Of a DNA stretch of 6,207 nucleotides, positions 6,075-6,207 are shown in pieces. The stretch comes from Bacteroidota bacterium (GTDB taxonomy: Bacteria > Bacteroidota > Kryptoniia > Kryptoniales > JAKASW01): positions 1 through 6,207 of the forward strand of contig JAJYGB010000337.1 in the NCBI GenBank assembly GCA_021785235.1, read 5' to 3'. Numbering within the stretch: position 1 is the stretch's first letter; each line of letters starts with the position of its first letter. The notes beneath the pieces were generated by a model that was not told the origin of the DNA, did no database searches, and worked only from the letters and a program-made list of their open reading frames with translations. The translations under genes and the position numbers were made by a program.

Positions 6075-6207
6075 ATGTCGAAAGTTCTACTGGAGATCAA
6101 TTACGAAGTACATTCTCAAAAACGTGACGAGTATCTGAAATTGATCAATGAACTCAAGTCGGGGTATGAATCCTCGGGGATCGCGAAGCTCGAAGTATAT
6201 GAAGTTC
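6075..6207 (+). CDS. Unrecognised protein, N-terminal 44 codons (3' truncated by the window)
   Basis: The frame starts directly after the TAA of the dedA-family gene (no gap) and stays open to the window edge, giving 44 codons plus one base. It begins MSKVLLEINYEVHSQKRDEY and continues through ELKSGYESS to AKLEVYEV. The pattern of strand (residues 3-11), amphipathic helix (about 13-31) and second strand (about 36-44) would suit a small ferredoxin-like or dimeric alpha-beta barrel protein, but this is only a guess from local pattern. I do not recognise the family. The strong AGGAGGA site and zero spacing argue that it is expressed with the genes upstream. No signal peptide is apparent. Confidence 0.75.
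   Translation, partial: MSKVLLEINYEVHSQKRDEYLKLINELKSGYESSGIAKLEVYEV

Overview
The window carries a compact stretch of bacterial housekeeping genes, all on the + strand. From 5' to 3' they are: the C-terminal part of pheT; a small coiled-coil protein gene; zapA; a structured non-coding RNA best read as 6S RNA (ssrS); rny (RNase Y); coaE (dephospho-CoA kinase); dapF (diaminopimelate epimerase); a small zincin-type metallopeptidase; a YohD-like DedA membrane protein; and the first 44 codons of an unrecognised gene. The order pheT / coiled coil / zapA / 6S RNA / rny and the moderate GC content suggest the Bacteroidota-Chlorobiota (FCB) group, possibly an Ignavibacteria-like lineage. That placement is an inference from gene order and protein character, without any database search. 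DapF implies meso-diaminopimelate in the peptidoglycan and/or lysine synthesis by the DAP route.

Region 1-1579 is a tightly packed operon. pheT ends in a TGATG overlap with the coiled-coil gene, whose stop lies 14 bases before the zapA ATG. Region 1580-1859 (280 bases) has no protein gene. It holds an RNA of about 230 nt whose 5' and 3' ends pair in a long closing stem. That stem runs into a run of eight T, so the closing stem also works as the intrinsic terminator. The RNA has the internal A-rich bubble and the GGGCACCCACC element typical of 6S RNA.

rny begins 23 bases after the T run and overlaps coaE by 11 bases. A 174-base gap follows coaE. It holds a GC-rich hairpin just after the coaE stop and an AT-rich promoter-like segment directly before dapF. 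From dapF to the window end the genes overlap or abut (20-base overlap, 1-base gap, 0-base gap), so dapF, the metallopeptidase gene, the dedA-family gene and the last partial gene are probably one transcription unit.

No mobile element, CRISPR array, phage gene, tRNA or rRNA was seen. Two things most deserve a second look. One is the 6S RNA, whose closing stem is its own terminator and sits between zapA and rny. The other is the C-terminus of the coiled-coil protein beside ZapA, which ends exactly in QLSLF, the consensus pentapeptide for binding the DNA polymerase sliding clamp. No wholly new system could be demonstrated.
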